A stretch of 64,000 nucleotides of DNA. It comes from an uncultured Rhodobacterales bacterium (GTDB lineage: Bacteria; Pseudomonadota; Alphaproteobacteria; Rhodobacterales; Rhodobacteraceae). Under the pieces are notes generated by a model, which saw nothing but the letters and a program-made list of their open reading frames with translations, ran no database searches and was not told the DNA's origin. The stretch lies in contig CAIQOV010000005.1 of the NCBI GenBank assembly GCA_903873585.1, positions 1 to 64,000 of the forward strand, given 5' to 3'. Both the position numbers and the translations under genes were made by a program. This document shows, piece by piece, positions 1 through 8,575 of the stretch (its first letter is position 1; the number at the start of each line of letters is the position of its first letter).

Positions 1-902
1 CCGTCCACCGCGACTGCCACGGCGACATCGGATGGCTTCAGCTTCAAAATACGATCCCCTGCCCAAACCGCATTGGCATTGGGCACGGCTTGCAGCGCCA
101 AAGCGCAGGCTTTGATGATAAAATCGTTGACAGAAAGCTTGATCCCGCGCGATTCCAGCCCTTTGTTCATCTGCTCACGAAAGGCCACCAGCGCATCTAG
201 GCGCACCTCGCGGCGCAGGTAGAAATGCGGGATGGTTTGCTTGGCTTCGGTCAGACGGGCCGCGATGGTGCGGCGCATGCCGTCAAGCGTGACTTCGGTA
301 TAGGCGCGGTCGGCATAGATCTTCATCACGGTTTCCGCCGTCATGCCGGTGGGCATGGAAGATTTGGCCGGTGCTGCCGCAGCGGTTGGCGCAACGACCG
401 ATGGCTTCGCCGCAGCCACGGCTTTAGAGCCTTCTACATCGGCCTTCACGATCCGGCCATGCGGGCCAGATCCTGCAACGCCCGACAAATCCAAGCCCTT
501 TTCCAAAGCCAAGCGCCGCGCCAAGGGCGATGCGAAGACCCTTGCGCCTTGAGCTTTGGCGGCGGTGGGAGCTGCCAAAGCCACGGCAGCAGCAACCGCC
601 ACGGGCGCTGATACCGCAGCGACGGGGGCAGCAGCTTTGGGCGCGGCGGAAAGGCTTTCGCCTTCCTCGACAATCACCGCAATCGGCGCGTTCACCTTGA
701 CCCCTGCGGTGCCCGCAGCAACCAGAAGCTGCGAGATGATCCCCTCATCCACCGCTTCAAACTCCATCGTGGCTTTGTCGGTTTCAATCTCGGCAAGGAT
801 CTGCCCTGATTTGACCTTATCGCCCACTTTGACCAGCCATTTGGCCAGCGTGCCCTCTTCCATCGTCGGCGACAATGCGGGCATCAGGATTTCAACAGCC
901 AT
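1..902 (-). CDS. pdhC: Pyruvate dehydrogenase E2, dihydrolipoamide acetyltransferase (partial)
   Basis: E2 forms the core of the pyruvate dehydrogenase complex and passes the acetyl group from E1 to CoA. Only the first 300 or so residues are inside the window; the catalytic C-terminus runs off the left edge. What is seen: one N-terminal lipoyl domain with the lipoyl lysine in [10 protein letters not shown], an Ala/Pro-rich linker, a peripheral subunit-binding domain ([13 protein letters not shown], then GSGPHGRI), and the beginning of the acetyltransferase domain ([11 protein letters not shown]). The ATG at 900-902 lies 8 nt after the pdhB stop, so the two genes are cotranscribed. Confidence 0.96.
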   Translation of the reverse strand, partial: MAVEILMPALSPTMEEGTLAKWLVKVGDKVKSGQILAEIETDKATMEFEAVDEGIISQLLVAAGTAGVKVNAPIAVIVEEGESLSAAPKAAAPVAAVSAPVAVAAAVALAAPTAAKAQGARVFASPLARRLALEKGLDLSGVAGSGPHGRIVKADVEGSKAVAAAKPSVVAPTAAAAPAKSSMPTGMTAETVMKIYADRAYTEVTLDGMRRTIAARLTEAKQTIPHFYLRREVRLDALVAFREQMNKGLESRGIKLSVNDFIIKACALALQAVPNANAVWAGDRILKLKPSDVAVAVAVD

Positions 903-910
903 AAGACACC

Positions 911-2266
911 TCAGCGATAGCAGACAGATTTAACAGCGGCGACCACTTCGGCGGTCGTCACCAGAGCAAGCTTTTCCAGATTGGCGGCATAGGGCATGGG
1001 CACATCTTTGCCCGTGCAGGTCACCACCGGCGCATCCAGATAATCAAAGGCGCGCTGCATGATGGTAGAGGCAAGGTGATCGCCGATTGATCCCACGGGG
1101 AAGCCCTCTTCCACCGTCACACAGCGGTTGGTTTTCATCACCGAAGCCAGCACCGTGTCATAGTCAATCGGACGCAGCGTGCGCAGATCAACCACCTCGG
1201 CGCTGATGCCATCTTTGGCAAGGATATCAGCGGCTTCCAGCGCGTATTTCATGCCAATACCAAAGGATACGATGGTCACATCCGACCCTTCGCGCCAGAT
1301 ACGGGCCTTGCCGAAGGGGATTGTGAAATCGGGCAGGTCGGGCACTTCAAAGGTTTGACCATAGAGAATTTCGTTTTCCAAAAAGACCACGGGATTGCGG
1401 TCGCGGATCGCGGTTTTCAGCAAGCCTTTGGCATCGGCGGCGGAATAGGGCATCACGACTTTCAGGCCGGGAATAGCCGCATACCAAGCCGCGTAGTCTT
1501 GGCTGTGCTGTGCACCCACGCGCGCCGCAGCGCCGTTGGTGCCGCGAAACACAATCGGCGCGCCCATTTGGCCGCCCGACATATAGTTGGTCTTGGCGGC
1601 AGAGTTCAGGATATGGTCAATCGCCTGCATGGCGAAGTTCCATGTCATAAACTCCACAATCGGGTTCAACCCGCCCCATGAAGCCCCAACCGCAATGCCG
1701 GTAAAGCCCATTTCGGTGATCGGCGTATCGACCACGCGCTTGGGGCCGAATTCATCCAGCAAACCTTGGCTGATTTTGTAAGCGCCTTGGTATTCGCCGA
1801 CCTCTTCGCCCATCAACATGACGGTGGGGTTGGCGCGCATCTCTTCGGCCATGGCTTCGCGCAAAGCTTCGCGCACGGTCATGGTTTTCATCGGCGTGCC
1901 TTCGGCCCAATCGGGCGAGGCTTTTGAGACGACAGCAACAGGGGCTGCGACAGGGGCCGCCGCGGCAACAGGGGCAGGGGCCGCAGTCGCAGCCACGGGC
2001 GCTGCTTTCGCCGCCACCGCTTCGCCTTCTTCCGACATCAGCAGGATCGGCGTGTTCACCTTTACCCCTGCCGTGCCTTCGGCCACCAACAACGCGCCGA
2101 CACGGCCCTCGTCGGTGGCTTCGAATTCCATCGTCGCCTTGTCGGTTTCAATCTCGGCCAAGATTTGGCCCGATTTCACCACATCGCCCACTTTGACCAG
2201 CCATTTGGCCAAGGTGCCCTCTTCCATCGTGGGCGACAGGGCCGGCATTAAGACTTCGGTTGCCAT
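911..2266 (-). CDS. pdhB: Pyruvate dehydrogenase E1 component, beta subunit, with N-terminal lipoyl domain
   Basis: The 451-residue beta subunit of the thiamine-diphosphate-dependent E1 that decarboxylates pyruvate. It opens with its own lipoyl domain (residues 1-80, lysine in [10 protein letters not shown]), then an Ala/Pro/Val linker (about 85-120), then the transketolase-like E1-beta body starting near [11 protein letters not shown] lipoyl domain fused to E1-beta is a known alphaproteobacterial arrangement. Its lipoyl segment is nearly identical to that of the neighbouring E2, which suggests an internal duplication. A GGGGAG ribosome-binding site precedes the ATG and overlaps the end of pdhA (13-nt gap). 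Confidence 0.97.
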   Translation of the reverse strand: MATEVLMPALSPTMEEGTLAKWLVKVGDVVKSGQILAEIETDKATMEFEATDEGRVGALLVAEGTAGVKVNTPILLMSEEGEAVAAKAAPVAATAAPAPVAAAAPVAAPVAVVSKASPDWAEGTPMKTMTVREALREAMAEEMRANPTVMLMGEEVGEYQGAYKISQGLLDEFGPKRVVDTPITEMGFTGIAVGASWGGLNPIVEFMTWNFAMQAIDHILNSAAKTNYMSGGQMGAPIVFRGTNGAAARVGAQHSQDYAAWYAAIPGLKVVMPYSAADAKGLLKTAIRDRNPVVFLENEILYGQTFEVPDLPDFTIPFGKARIWREGSDVTIVSFGIGMKYALEAADILAKDGISAEVVDLRTLRPIDYDTVLASVMKTNRCVTVEEGFPVGSIGDHLASTIMQRAFDYLDAPVVTCTGKDVPMPYAANLEKLALVTTAEVVAAVKSVCYR

Positions 2267-2279
2267 GGTGTCTCTCCCC

Positions 2280-3269
2280 TCAGGCGTAAATATCGGTCCA
2301 AAGCTCGGTCAAAGCCGGCTCGGGACTTTCTTTGGCGAATTCGGCGGATGCGTTGACCTGTTCTTTGATCTCGCGGTCAATCGCCTTCAGGTCTTCGTCT
2401 GACGCAAGGCCCGCATTCAGCAACAGATCGCGCACGTGTTCGATGGCGTCTTTTTCCGAACGGATTTTTTCAACCTCTTCGCGGGTACGGTACTTCGCGG
2501 GGTCAGACATGGAATGACCACGGTAGCGGTAGGTCATCATTTCCAAGATATAGGGCCCTTGACCCGCGCGGCAGTGCGCCACGGCCTTTTCGCCAGCGGC
2601 TTTCACGGCCAAAACGTCCATGCCGTCAACCTGTTCGCCCGGAATGCCATAAGCAGCCCCACGCCCAAAGAAGGTGCCCGATTTGGTTGACCGTTTGACC
2701 GAGGTTCCCATAGCGTATTGGTTGTTTTCGATGACAAAAATCACCGGCAGCATCCACAGTTCGGCCATGTTATAGGTTTCATAAACCTGACCTTGGTTGG
2801 CAGCCCCGTCGCCGAAATAGGTGAAGGTCACATTGTCATTGCCAAGATATTTGTCAGCCAAGGCCAAGCCCGCGCCCAAGGGCACCTGCGCGCCCACAAT
2901 GCCGTGGCCGCCGTAAAAGTGCTTCTCTTTGCTGAACATATGCATCGAGCCGCCCTTGCCCTTTGAATAGCCCCCCTCGCGCCCCGTCAACTCGGCCATC
3001 ACGCCTTTCGGGTCCATCCCGCAGGCCAGCATGTGGCCGTGGTCGCGGTAAGAGGTGATGCGCTTGTCACCCTCTTTGGTGCAAGCTTCCAAGCCTACGA
3101 CAACGGCCTCTTGGCCGATGTACAAGTGGCAAAAGCCGCCGATCAGGCCCATGCCGTACAACTGGCCTGCCTTTTCTTCAAAACGGCGGATCAACAGCAT
3201 CTCGCGGTAAAAGCCCAAAAGCTCTTCCTTGGATACGTTGCTTTTTTGTGGTTCTTTCTTAACGGCCAA
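2280..3269 (-). CDS. pdhA: Pyruvate dehydrogenase E1 component, alpha subunit
   Basis: Alpha subunit of PDH E1, carrying the thiamine-diphosphate site ([17 protein letters not shown]; phosphorylation-loop-like [15 protein letters not shown]). I place the start at a TTG at 3267-3269, giving 329 residues beginning M-A-V-K-K-E. That TTG has an AGGGAGG ribosome-binding site 7 nt upstream and gives the usual family length. The reading frame stays open to an ATG at 3317, but the extra 16 residues match nothing typical of the family. It is the first gene of pdhA-pdhB-pdhC; the operon promoter should lie in 3270-3413. Confidence 0.95.
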   Translation of the reverse strand: MAVKKEPQKSNVSKEELLGFYREMLLIRRFEEKAGQLYGMGLIGGFCHLYIGQEAVVVGLEACTKEGDKRITSYRDHGHMLACGMDPKGVMAELTGREGGYSKGKGGSMHMFSKEKHFYGGHGIVGAQVPLGAGLALADKYLGNDNVTFTYFGDGAANQGQVYETYNMAELWMLPVIFVIENNQYAMGTSVKRSTKSGTFFGRGAAYGIPGEQVDGMDVLAVKAAGEKAVAHCRAGQGPYILEMMTYRYRGHSMSDPAKYRTREEVEKIRSEKDAIEHVRDLLLNAGLASDEDLKAIDREIKEQVNASAEFAKESPEPALTELWTDIYA

Positions 3270-3413
3270 AGCGACAGCCTCCCTGCAGCGAAGATAGTTT
3301 AGTGTTAAACCATCCATACAGCATCGGCGAAATAACGCAAAAGCCTATTTGCGCGCGACCACGCACGTCAGTGCATGGCTGCCATGCACCCAAAGCAACA
3401 CAATTAACCTAAG

Positions 3414-3728
3414 TTAGCGGATCACAATCTCATCGGCGCGGATATAGCCCAGCACCGAGCGGACCTGTTCATCCAGCAGGTCAATGTCCAGATAATCGTC
3501 TGACAACCGATGCGTCAGGTTCTTTAACTGGGTCAATTCCGCCATCAACCCGTCACGCTCTGCGGTCAAGCTTTGCAACTCGCCCGCCGTTTGGGCTTGC
3601 CGCAGCACGCCGTAATCGCCCTGCACGGCGGCAAAGGCGAAATAGACCGATAGGGTGGCGGTCAGGGCAAAATACACCATACCGCCAAAGCGCAGGCCCG
3701 ATTGTGGCTTGGAAAGAGAAATGCTCAT
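3414..3728 (-). CDS. ftsB: FtsB/DivIC-like septum formation initiator protein
   Basis: A 104-residue bitopic membrane protein of the FtsB/DivIC family, which bridges late division proteins in the periplasm. There is a short basic cytoplasmic N-terminus, one membrane segment (about residues 16-36, VYFALTATLSVYFAFAAVQG), then a leucine-rich coiled coil (LRQAQTAGELQSLTAERD...). The start at 3728 has GAGGG 4 nt upstream; an upstream ATG at 3776 would add 16 non-conserved residues. It sits directly before the pdh genes, the usual rhodobacteral position. The gene symbol is by family likeness. Confidence 0.85.
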   Translation of the reverse strand: MSISLSKPQSGLRFGGMVYFALTATLSVYFAFAAVQGDYGVLRQAQTAGELQSLTAERDGLMAELTQLKNLTHRLSDDYLDIDLLDEQVRSVLGYIRADEIVIR

Positions 3729-3811
3729 GCTGCCCTCGTGCCCCTCTGACGGGGGATTTCGCAAATTATGCCACAAGCAAATTCTTTTGCATAGCCTTAC
3801 AGCGGGGCGAT

Positions 3812-4741
3812 TTACGCCTTGCCCTTGTAAATATCGACCAAGTTTTGCAGCAAAGCCAAGGCTTCAGCGCGCGGGCGTTGGAAGCAATTGCGCCCGATGA
3901 TCGACCCGTTGCCGCCGCCGTCACGAATGGCGCGGGCATCATCTAGCACCGACTCTGTCCCCTTGGCCGCGCCACCTGAAAACACAATCAACCGCCGCCC
4001 GTTCAGCGCGGATCGCACACATTCGCGCACGCGGTCGGCTTGGGTGGCAATCGCCACGTGGCCGGCGTGAAACGCCTTCTTCGCCTCGGGCTGGCTTAGG
4101 TGATCGGTGGACAGCTTTACCTTGATAATATGCGCGCCCAAAAGGGCTGCGATATGGGCGGCATAGGCGGTGACATCAACCGCCGTTTCGCCGTCTTTGT
4201 CCAAATCCTCGCCGCGCGGGTAAGACCAGATCACGGTTGCCACGCCCTTCGCCGCCGCCTCGCGCCGCATTTCGGCGATGTCGGCAAACATCGACAGGCT
4301 TTGGGATGACCCGGGGTAGATCGTAAAGCCAATCGCCGAACAGCCCAACCGCAGCGCATCATCGACGCTGGCGGTGATGGCTTGGGTTTTGGGGGCAATG
4401 GAAGGCAGCAGCGAGTTGGCCGAGTTCACCTTGAGAATCGTCGGAATCTGGCCCGCAAAGGTATCGGCCCCCGCCTCTAGCGGGCCTAAGGGCGCTGCAT
4501 AGGCCGAAAGCCCCGCATCAATCGCGATTTGATAGTGATAATGCGGATCATAAGCCGCCGGATTGACCGAGAACGACCGCGCTGGCCCATGTTCAAAGCC
4601 CTGATCCACGGGAAGTATGATCACCTTGCCCGTGCCGCGCAATTGCCCCTCGTTCAAGATGCGGGCCAAGTTGGCCTTTACCCCCGGCGTTTCGCCTTCA
4701 TACTGGGATAAGATCTTCTGAACGATCCGACTGGTGCGCAT
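3812..4741 (-). CDS. fbaB: Fructose-bisphosphate aldolase, class I (DhnA type)
   Basis: A 309-residue archaeal-type (DhnA/FbaB) class I aldolase that splits fructose 1,6-bisphosphate into two trioses through a Schiff-base lysine. Family motifs seen: ILPVDQGFEHGP near residue 43, the central IKVKLSTDHLSQ segment that should hold the Schiff-base lysine, and the phosphate-binding VFSGGAAKG followed by IGRNCFQRP near the C-terminus. It is transcribed divergently from the XRE-cupin regulator at 4902, so a regulatory link is possible but not shown. tpiA lies elsewhere in the window. Confidence 0.93.
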   Translation of the reverse strand: MRTSRIVQKILSQYEGETPGVKANLARILNEGQLRGTGKVIILPVDQGFEHGPARSFSVNPAAYDPHYHYQIAIDAGLSAYAAPLGPLEAGADTFAGQIPTILKVNSANSLLPSIAPKTQAITASVDDALRLGCSAIGFTIYPGSSQSLSMFADIAEMRREAAAKGVATVIWSYPRGEDLDKDGETAVDVTAYAAHIAALLGAHIIKVKLSTDHLSQPEAKKAFHAGHVAIATQADRVRECVRSALNGRRLIVFSGGAAKGTESVLDDARAIRDGGGNGSIIGRNCFQRPRAEALALLQNLVDIYKGKA

Positions 4742-4801
4742 AGCAGGCTCCTCTCATGAACGGTGCGGCCTTTATCGGGGGGCTTGGGGGCGCTGGCAAT
4801 G

Positions 4802-4837
4802 TTGGTTTTGCGCTAACATTTTGGTTTTGCGCTAACA
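4802..4837. promoter_or_regulatory. Pair of 17-bp direct repeats between fbaB and the XRE regulator (putative operator)
   Basis: TTGGTTTTGCGCTAACA occurs exactly twice, at 4802-4818 and 4821-4837, a 19-bp period. The pair lies 60 bp after the fbaB start and 65 bp before the XRE gene start in a divergent promoter region. Tandem exact copies just upstream of a helix-turn-helix regulator suggest its own binding site. This is inference; no promoter hexamers could be assigned with confidence. Confidence 0.5.
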
Positions 4838-4901
4838 CTTTGAAAAAAAGCCAAGCCGCAGGGCAGTTGCGATAAATCGCGCCAACGGATATGCCAATCC
4901 T

Positions 4902-5537
4902 ATGACCAACGCCGATCCCAAACGTTTGATCCGCATCTCCCGCGACAGCGGGCCTGAAGGCCATATAGAACCGCCGCCCGAACCGCTGAACCTTGGCCAC
5001 CGCGTGCGTGAACTGCGCAAAGCCAAAGGCTGGACGCTGGATCAGGCCGCGACCCAAGCGGGCTTGGCGCGGTCGACGCTGTCAAAAATCGAAAACGGCC
5101 AGATGTCGCCGACCTATGATGCCGTGCGCAAACTGGCTGAGGGGCTGAAAATCTCGGTCCCGCAACTGTTCACCCCCGCCGCGCGCGCGCAGGTTTCAGG
5201 CCGCATGGCTGTGACCAAGTTTGGCACGGGGCAGGGCCATGTGACCACCACCTATGAACACGAACTTCTGGCGGGCAGCTTAACGCGCAAGCAAATGCTG
5301 CCCTACCGCGCCACGATCCGCGCCCGCTCGATGGAGGATTTTGACGGCTGGGTGCGCCACGAAGGCGAAGAATTTCTTTATGTGCTAACAGGTGTTGTGC
5401 GCCTGTATTCCGAGTTTTACGAACCCGTTGATCTGCGCCGTGGCGACAGTGCTTATTATGACGCCACGATGGGCCATAACGTCATCAGCCTATCGGAAGA
5501 TGACGCGACCCTGCTGTGGGTCACGTCTTTGGCGTAA
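4902..5537 (+). CDS. XRE-family transcriptional regulator with C-terminal cupin domain
   Basis: A 211-residue cytoplasmic regulator. Residues 28-90 form an XRE helix-turn-helix (VRELRKAKGWTLDQAATQAG, then STLSKIENGQMSPTYDAVRKL). Residues 130-211 form a cupin sensor domain (HEGEEFLYVLTGVVRLY). The architecture is that of small-molecule-responsive repressors of the PuuR/SutR kind. The ligand is unknown. The start at 4902 gives the only start with a complete domain. The gene diverges from fbaB, with 17-bp direct repeats between them, and converges on the entericidin gene 15 bp downstream. Confidence 0.9.
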   Translation: MTNADPKRLIRISRDSGPEGHIEPPPEPLNLGHRVRELRKAKGWTLDQAATQAGLARSTLSKIENGQMSPTYDAVRKLAEGLKISVPQLFTPAARAQVSGRMAVTKFGTGQGHVTTTYEHELLAGSLTRKQMLPYRATIRARSMEDFDGWVRHEGEEFLYVLTGVVRLYSEFYEPVDLRRGDSAYYDATMGHNVISLSEDDATLLWVTSLA

Positions 5538-5552
5538 AGCGCCTAAACTGCC

Positions 5553-5672
5553 TTAGCCACCCATCCAGCCCGCCACTTTGTTCGCGCCGCCGGAAATATC
5601 CTGCCCCACGCCCGAAATCGTATTGCAGCCCGACAGGGCCACCAGAACAGCCAATACCAACAGTTTTTTCAT
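5553..5672 (-). CDS. Entericidin A/B-like small lipoprotein
   Basis: A 39-residue peptide, MKKLLVLAVLVALSGC then NTISGVGQDISGGANKVAGWMG. The lipobox LSGC predicts lipidation at Cys16, leaving a mature peptide of about 24 residues; the ISGVGQDI core is that of entericidin-like proteins. The ATG at 5670-5672 has a GAGGCAGAT ribosome-binding region. Longer in-frame readings overlap the upstream gene and are rejected. Entericidins are described as membrane-active stress lipoproteins in enterobacteria; the role in this group is unknown. It follows the YejA-like gene by 23 nt, so the two may share a transcript. Confidence 0.8.
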   Translation of the reverse strand: MKKLLVLAVLVALSGCNTISGVGQDISGGANKVAGWMGG

Positions 5673-5695
5673 GATCTGCCTCGCGTTTCTTTCGG

Positions 5696-7510
5696 TTAGT
5701 TCTGCTGCCACCATACATCCGGCATAAATCCCAGCCAATCCCCATAGGCGGCGATATAGTCGGGGTGTTTCAGGCTGCTTTTATGCGCCATATGGCTGAC
5801 GTTGGAATACCAGAACGGAATCACATATCGCCCCGATGTCAGCACGCGGTCAAGGGCCTGCACTGCCAGAACAAAATCCTCACGCCGTGTTGAACTGACC
5901 ATCGTGGTGATCAACCCATCCACCGCCGGAGAGGCAACGCCCATCCAATTGCGCGTGCCCTCTTTGGTCACCCCTTCAGACCCCCAATACAGCGTTTGCT
6001 CGTTGCCCGGGCTTAGCGAAAGCGAGCGGGTATAATGCGTCATGTCAAAGTTATAGGTCGTGGTGCGCTCTTTATACTGTGCCGAGTCAACCGTTTGGAT
6101 TGTGGCTGCGATGCCCAGTTTTTTAAGCGATTCAATGAAGATGTTCACCGCCGCAATCGTATCAGACTCGCCATTTGCCAAAAGAATTTCAAAGCGAAAC
6201 GCCTGACCTTGGGCATCTTTCAAAGCGCCGTCCTGAATAGTCCACCCCGCCTCTTCCAACAGCTTATTGGCCGCCCGCAAATTGGCGCGGTTGGCTTCTG
6301 ATCCGTCCGATACCGGCTGCGCATAGCCTTCTAGCGCACCGGGCAGCAGGGCGTCTTTATAGGGTTCCAACAGTGCTGCGACCGCGGGTGTTGCGGGCTG
6401 GGCCACATCGCCCGACAATTCGGAATTGTCAAAATAGCTTTGAATGCGCGGGTTTGCCCCGCCGTTGATCGTTTGGTTGATCAATTCAAAGTTGAACGCC
6501 AAGCTTAACGCCTGACGCACCCGCCAATCGGCAAAGATCGGTTTGCGGGTGTTAAACACCAACCCGTCAATCCCCGAGGGGCGCTTGTGCGGGATATCTT
6601 CCTTGACCACATCGCCCGCCTGCACCGCCGGAAAGTCATAGGTCGTGGCCCATTTGGCCGCATTGCTTTCGCGGTACATATCAATATCGCCGGCTTTCAG
6701 CGCTTCGACGATCACGGTGGGGTCGGCGAAATAGATGTATTTCAGGGCGTCGAAGTTCCACAGCCCCTTGTTAAACGCCAAATCCGCGCCCCACCAATTG
6801 GGGTTGCGCTTATAGGTGATGAAATTCCCCGCCTCGACCTGATCGACAACATAGGGGCCAGACCCGATCACAGGGTCAAGGCTAGAGGCGGTGAAATCTT
6901 TCCCCTTCCACTGCGCCTTTTCCAAAATCGGGCGCAGGCCCAACAGCAAGGGCATTTCGCGATCAGGTTCAGTAAAGGTGAACTTGACCGACCTAGGCCC
7001 GGTTTGGGCCGATGTGGCAATTTTCTTCCATGCTGCAGCGTAGCGAGGATTGCCCTGTTCGCCCAAAGTTTGAAACGACCACAGCACATCGTCCACGCTC
7101 ACGGGGGCACCATCCGAGAATCGCGCGCCCTCGCGCAGGGTGAATTCGACGTAAGTGCGCGCCGCATCGGTATCAACCGATTCGGCCAAAAGCCCGTAAA
7201 GCGAGAAGGGCTCGTCATAAGAACGGCCCATAAGTGTCTCAACTGTCAGGGTAGAAATCGAACCGGGGGCCGAGCCTTTGGTGATGAACGGGTTGAGCGA
7301 ATCAAAGCTGCCCGCCTCGCCAAAGGTCACGCTGCCGCCCTTGGGGGCTGCCGGATTGGCTTGGGGCAAAGACACAAAATCCGGTGGCAAAGCGGGGTCG
7401 CCGTACATAGCAATGGCGTGGCGGGGTTGGGCTGTGGCCATCTGGGCGCTGACGGCAAGGGCCAAAACGGCTGCCAAGCTTCGCGCAATTTTGAACAGGT
7501 TGACGGGCAT
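5696..7510 (-). CDS. YejA-like extracellular solute-binding protein, family 5
   Basis: A 604-residue periplasmic binding protein of the peptide/opine/nickel family, closest in style to YejA (HAIAMYGDPALPPDF, NPAAPKGGSVTFGEAG, SLNPFITKG). Residues 1-27 are a Sec signal peptide ending at ATAQ/P. YejA works with permeases YejB and YejE and ATPase YejF to import oligopeptides such as microcin C. No permease or ATPase gene adjoins it here, so it is either an orphan receptor using a transporter encoded elsewhere or part of a scattered system. The substrate cannot be told from the sequence. Confidence 0.9.
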   Translation of the reverse strand: MPVNLFKIARSLAAVLALAVSAQMATAQPRHAIAMYGDPALPPDFVSLPQANPAAPKGGSVTFGEAGSFDSLNPFITKGSAPGSISTLTVETLMGRSYDEPFSLYGLLAESVDTDAARTYVEFTLREGARFSDGAPVSVDDVLWSFQTLGEQGNPRYAAAWKKIATSAQTGPRSVKFTFTEPDREMPLLLGLRPILEKAQWKGKDFTASSLDPVIGSGPYVVDQVEAGNFITYKRNPNWWGADLAFNKGLWNFDALKYIYFADPTVIVEALKAGDIDMYRESNAAKWATTYDFPAVQAGDVVKEDIPHKRPSGIDGLVFNTRKPIFADWRVRQALSLAFNFELINQTINGGANPRIQSYFDNSELSGDVAQPATPAVAALLEPYKDALLPGALEGYAQPVSDGSEANRANLRAANKLLEEAGWTIQDGALKDAQGQAFRFEILLANGESDTIAAVNIFIESLKKLGIAATIQTVDSAQYKERTTTYNFDMTHYTRSLSLSPGNEQTLYWGSEGVTKEGTRNWMGVASPAVDGLITTMVSSTRREDFVLAVQALDRVLTSGRYVIPFWYSNVSHMAHKSSLKHPDYIAAYGDWLGFMPDVWWQQN

Positions 7511-7581
7511 CTTTGGCAGTCCTTTGACGGGGTCTATGGGGCAACCCTACGGCGGGTTGCCGTGCATTTCAAACCTTTAGC

Positions 7582-7610
7582 TTGAAGGTTTAGGGCAAGG
7601 GGATTATAAA
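7582..7610 (+). promoter_or_regulatory. Sigma-70-type promoter for the small RNA candidate
   Basis: TTGAAG at 7582-7587 and TATAAA at 7605-7610 are separated by exactly 17 bp. The -10 matches five of six consensus bases and the -35 four of six. The expected transcript start is near A7617. No other intergenic region I read in this window carries so clear a pair. It points away from the YejA-like gene and toward the hairpin/terminator at 7627-7691. Confidence 0.7.
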
Positions 7611-7616
7611 GTGTTC

Positions 7617-7691
7617 ACTGCTCGATAGGTTTCTTGCCTGTATGAAACCTGCCTCAACGACTTAGCGCCGGCTTCGTGCCGGCGTTTTTTT
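7617..7691 (+). ncRNA. Candidate free-standing small RNA, about 75 nt
   Basis: From the predicted start near 7617 the transcript would contain a perfect 7-bp hairpin (AGGTTTC 7627-7633 with GAAACCT 7644-7650, 10-nt loop TTGCCTGTAT), a single-stranded linker (GCCTCAACGACTTAG), and a rho-independent terminator ending in seven U. No ribosome-binding site or plausible reading frame lies inside. Promoter, structured body and terminator fit in about 110 bp, the layout of trans-acting bacterial sRNAs. I do not recognise a named family. It could alternatively be a terminated leader of bdhA, which starts at 7760. Confidence 0.6.
7666..7691 (+). terminator. Rho-independent terminator of the small RNA
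   Basis: CGCCGGC (7666-7672) pairs perfectly with GCCGGCG (7678-7684) around a 5-nt loop TTCGT, followed at once by seven T and then ATTTT. Confidence 0.9.
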
Positions 7692-7759
7692 ATTTTCCAA
7701 GGGTCGCTTGCCTTTCCGCTCGCAGGTGCAGCATTCTGGCGCAAAGAATGGAGCATATC

Positions 7760-8533
7760 ATGACCCTGTCAGGCAAAACCGCTGTCATCACCGGATCAAA
7801 CTCTGGCATCGGCCTTGGCGTGGCCGAGGCGCTGGCGGCAGCAGGCGCGCATATTGTGCTGAACTCTTTCACCGACCGCTCGGAAGACCACGCCCTTGCC
7901 GCCGATCTGGCGCAGCGCCACGGGGTTAACGTGCGCTATATTGCCGCCGATATGGCCGACGGTGCCGCGTGCCGTGATCTGATTGCCAAAGCGGGGGCCT
8001 GCGACATTTTGGTGAACAACGCCGGTATCCAGCACGTGGCCGCTATCGAAAACTTCCCCCCCGCCATGTGGGACCGCATCATTGCGATCAACCTGTCCTC
8101 GGCCTTTCACACCACCGCCGCCGCCTTGCCCGGCATGAAGGCCAAGGGTTGGGGGCGGGTGGTTAATATCGCCTCGGCCCACGGGTTAACCGCAAGCCCG
8201 TTCAAATCCGCCTATATCGCGGCCAAACACGGGATTGTCGGCCTGTCAAAGACCACAGCGCTGGAAGTGGCAGGCATGGGCATCACCGCCAACGCCATAT
8301 GCCCCGGCTATGTGCTGACCCCCTTGGTCGAAGCGCAAATTCCCGATCAAATGCAGGTGCACGGCATGGACCGCGACACCGTGATCCGTGAAGTGATGCT
8401 GCTGCGCCAACCCTCGCGCCAGTTTGCCACGGTGGAGCAGATCGGCGGGACGACCGTGTATCTATGTTCCCCCGCCGCCGATCAGGTGACGGGCACCACG
8501 ATCAGCGTCGATGGCGGCTGGACCGCGCTTTAA
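7760..8533 (+). CDS. bdhA: D-beta-hydroxybutyrate dehydrogenase, SDR family
   Basis: A 257-residue NAD-dependent short-chain dehydrogenase that oxidises (R)-3-hydroxybutyrate to acetoacetate in polyhydroxybutyrate and ketone metabolism. The nucleotide-binding TGSNSGIG is at residues 11-18, NNAG at 86-89, and the catalytic Ser139, Tyr152 and Lys156 (SAYIAAK) are in place. The end ...QVTGTTISVDGGWTAL is typical of the hydroxybutyrate dehydrogenase subgroup. The ATG at 7760 follows GGAG; a longer frame from 7676 would start inside the terminator of the small RNA and is rejected. Confidence 0.92.
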   Translation: MTLSGKTAVITGSNSGIGLGVAEALAAAGAHIVLNSFTDRSEDHALAADLAQRHGVNVRYIAADMADGAACRDLIAKAGACDILVNNAGIQHVAAIENFPPAMWDRIIAINLSSAFHTTAAALPGMKAKGWGRVVNIASAHGLTASPFKSAYIAAKHGIVGLSKTTALEVAGMGITANAICPGYVLTPLVEAQIPDQMQVHGMDRDTVIREVMLLRQPSRQFATVEQIGGTTVYLCSPAADQVTGTTISVDGGWTAL

Positions 8534-8575
8534 GCAAGTCTAGCGCGTGCCTTGCCCAATTCGGCAAAAGGCACA

